From positions 1 through 5,206 of the forward strand of contig CAMOXB010000073.1 in NCBI GenBank assembly GCA_946628805.1: 5,206 nt of DNA, in the 5' to 3' direction. Source of the DNA: an uncultured Pseudomonadota bacterium. GTDB lineage: Bacteria > Pseudomonadota > Alphaproteobacteria > Rs-D84. Below are positions 4,926 through 5,206 of the stretch, piece by piece. The notes under the pieces were generated by a model. It saw only the letters and a list, made by a program, of their open reading frames with translations. It was not told the DNA's origin and made no database searches. Positions within the stretch are counted from its first letter, which is position 1, and the number at the start of each line of letters is the position of its first letter. The position numbers and the translations under genes were made by a program.

Positions 4926-5206
4926 TTATTTACATACTTCGTTAACTTCATCTTGCGTTGCAAAACCTTTTTCTTGTAATTTTTTTAAACTGTCACAGTC
5001 TTTATCAGATTGCGCCCGATTATCAGAAACAATTCCTTGCGCACCTGCTGTTTTACCGGCACTCCCAGAATTTCCACTTGCTTTTTGTGCCAGTTTGATA
5101 TTCCCATACACGCCGACACCGGTTGCAATCAATGTTGTTATGCCCGCAATCTTGAATCCCTGTGTAGTCTTTTCACATTGTTTTAACGCTTCATATTTTT
5201 CATCAC
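4926..5206 (-). CDS. Hypothetical protein with Cys-Glu-Lys and Gly-rich membrane segment (5' end missing)
   Basis: The reading frame is open to the right edge, so the 92 C-terminal residues are seen and the true start is outside. In the visible part, CEK at 10-12 is followed by a Gly/Thr/Ile-rich hydrophobic segment (about 17-34, GITTLIATGVGVYG) that may cross the membrane. Next is a low-complexity Gly/Ser/Ala/Lys linker (41-58), and a C-terminal tail with two cysteines (Cys70 and Cys91) flanking a helical stretch. The in-frame TTG at 5132 is not a credible start, because coding-like sequence with the Cys-Glu-Lys motif continues upstream. The Cys-Glu-Lys plus Gly-rich layout resembles the protein at the left edge. 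It is followed after 21 nt by the eight-Cys protein, in the same direction. Function unknown. Confidence 0.8.
   Translation of the reverse strand, partial: DEKYEALKQCEKTTQGFKIAGITTLIATGVGVYGNIKLAQKASGNSGSAGKTAGAQGIVSDNRAQSDKDCDSLKKLQEKGFATQDEVNEVCK

Noticed and set aside
4926..5132. Right-edge gene starting at the TTG at 5132
   Set aside because: The frame continues open to the window edge, with a CEK motif and helical sequence matching the left-edge protein, and there is no ribosome-binding site before the TTG.

Overview
The window reads as a piece of a low-GC bacterial chromosome. YebC, RuvA and MnmE are of ordinary bacterial type. The small secreted proteins with one Cys followed by a Gly-rich membrane segment, together with the base composition, make me think of an uncultured, host- or gut-associated alphaproteobacterium. 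That placement is an inference from general resemblance and was not tested.

Layout. At the left edge (1-266, minus) is the 5' part of a gene for a small exported protein. Upstream of it, 321-513 holds what looks like a structured RNA on the minus strand: an extended -10 promoter, several hairpins and an intrinsic terminator that competes with a 9-bp stem. It could be an attenuated leader for the left gene or a free small RNA. Next come yebC (minus, with its own terminator) and, divergently, ruvA-mnmE (plus), whose promoters overlap in a 50-bp gap. ruvA and mnmE are 1 nt apart and form one transcription unit.

The most interesting part is 3166-3729. The last 17 codons and the stop of mnmE occur twice as 55-bp direct repeats (50/55 identical), 509 bp apart. 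Between them is a compact cassette: a GC-rich inverted repeat, a 115-aa DUF559/Vsr-like PD-(D/E)XK nuclease gene, and the matching inverted repeat. All five differences between the two mnmE tails are silent third-position changes. This suggests both tails have served as real mnmE ends, and that the element carries its own mnmE tail to regenerate the gene it enters. The original mnmE terminator still lies just after the second tail. I read this as a one-gene mobile or homing-like element targeting the 3' end of mnmE.

To the right (3763-5206, minus) is an operon-like run of three genes of unknown function: a partial protein with one Cys and a Gly-rich membrane segment, an exported protein with eight cysteines, and a soluble lysine-rich helical protein. 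The operon converges on mnmE and shares the bidirectional terminator at 3736-3770. The partial proteins at the two window edges share a Cys-Glu-Lys plus Gly-rich membrane motif and may be distant paralogues.
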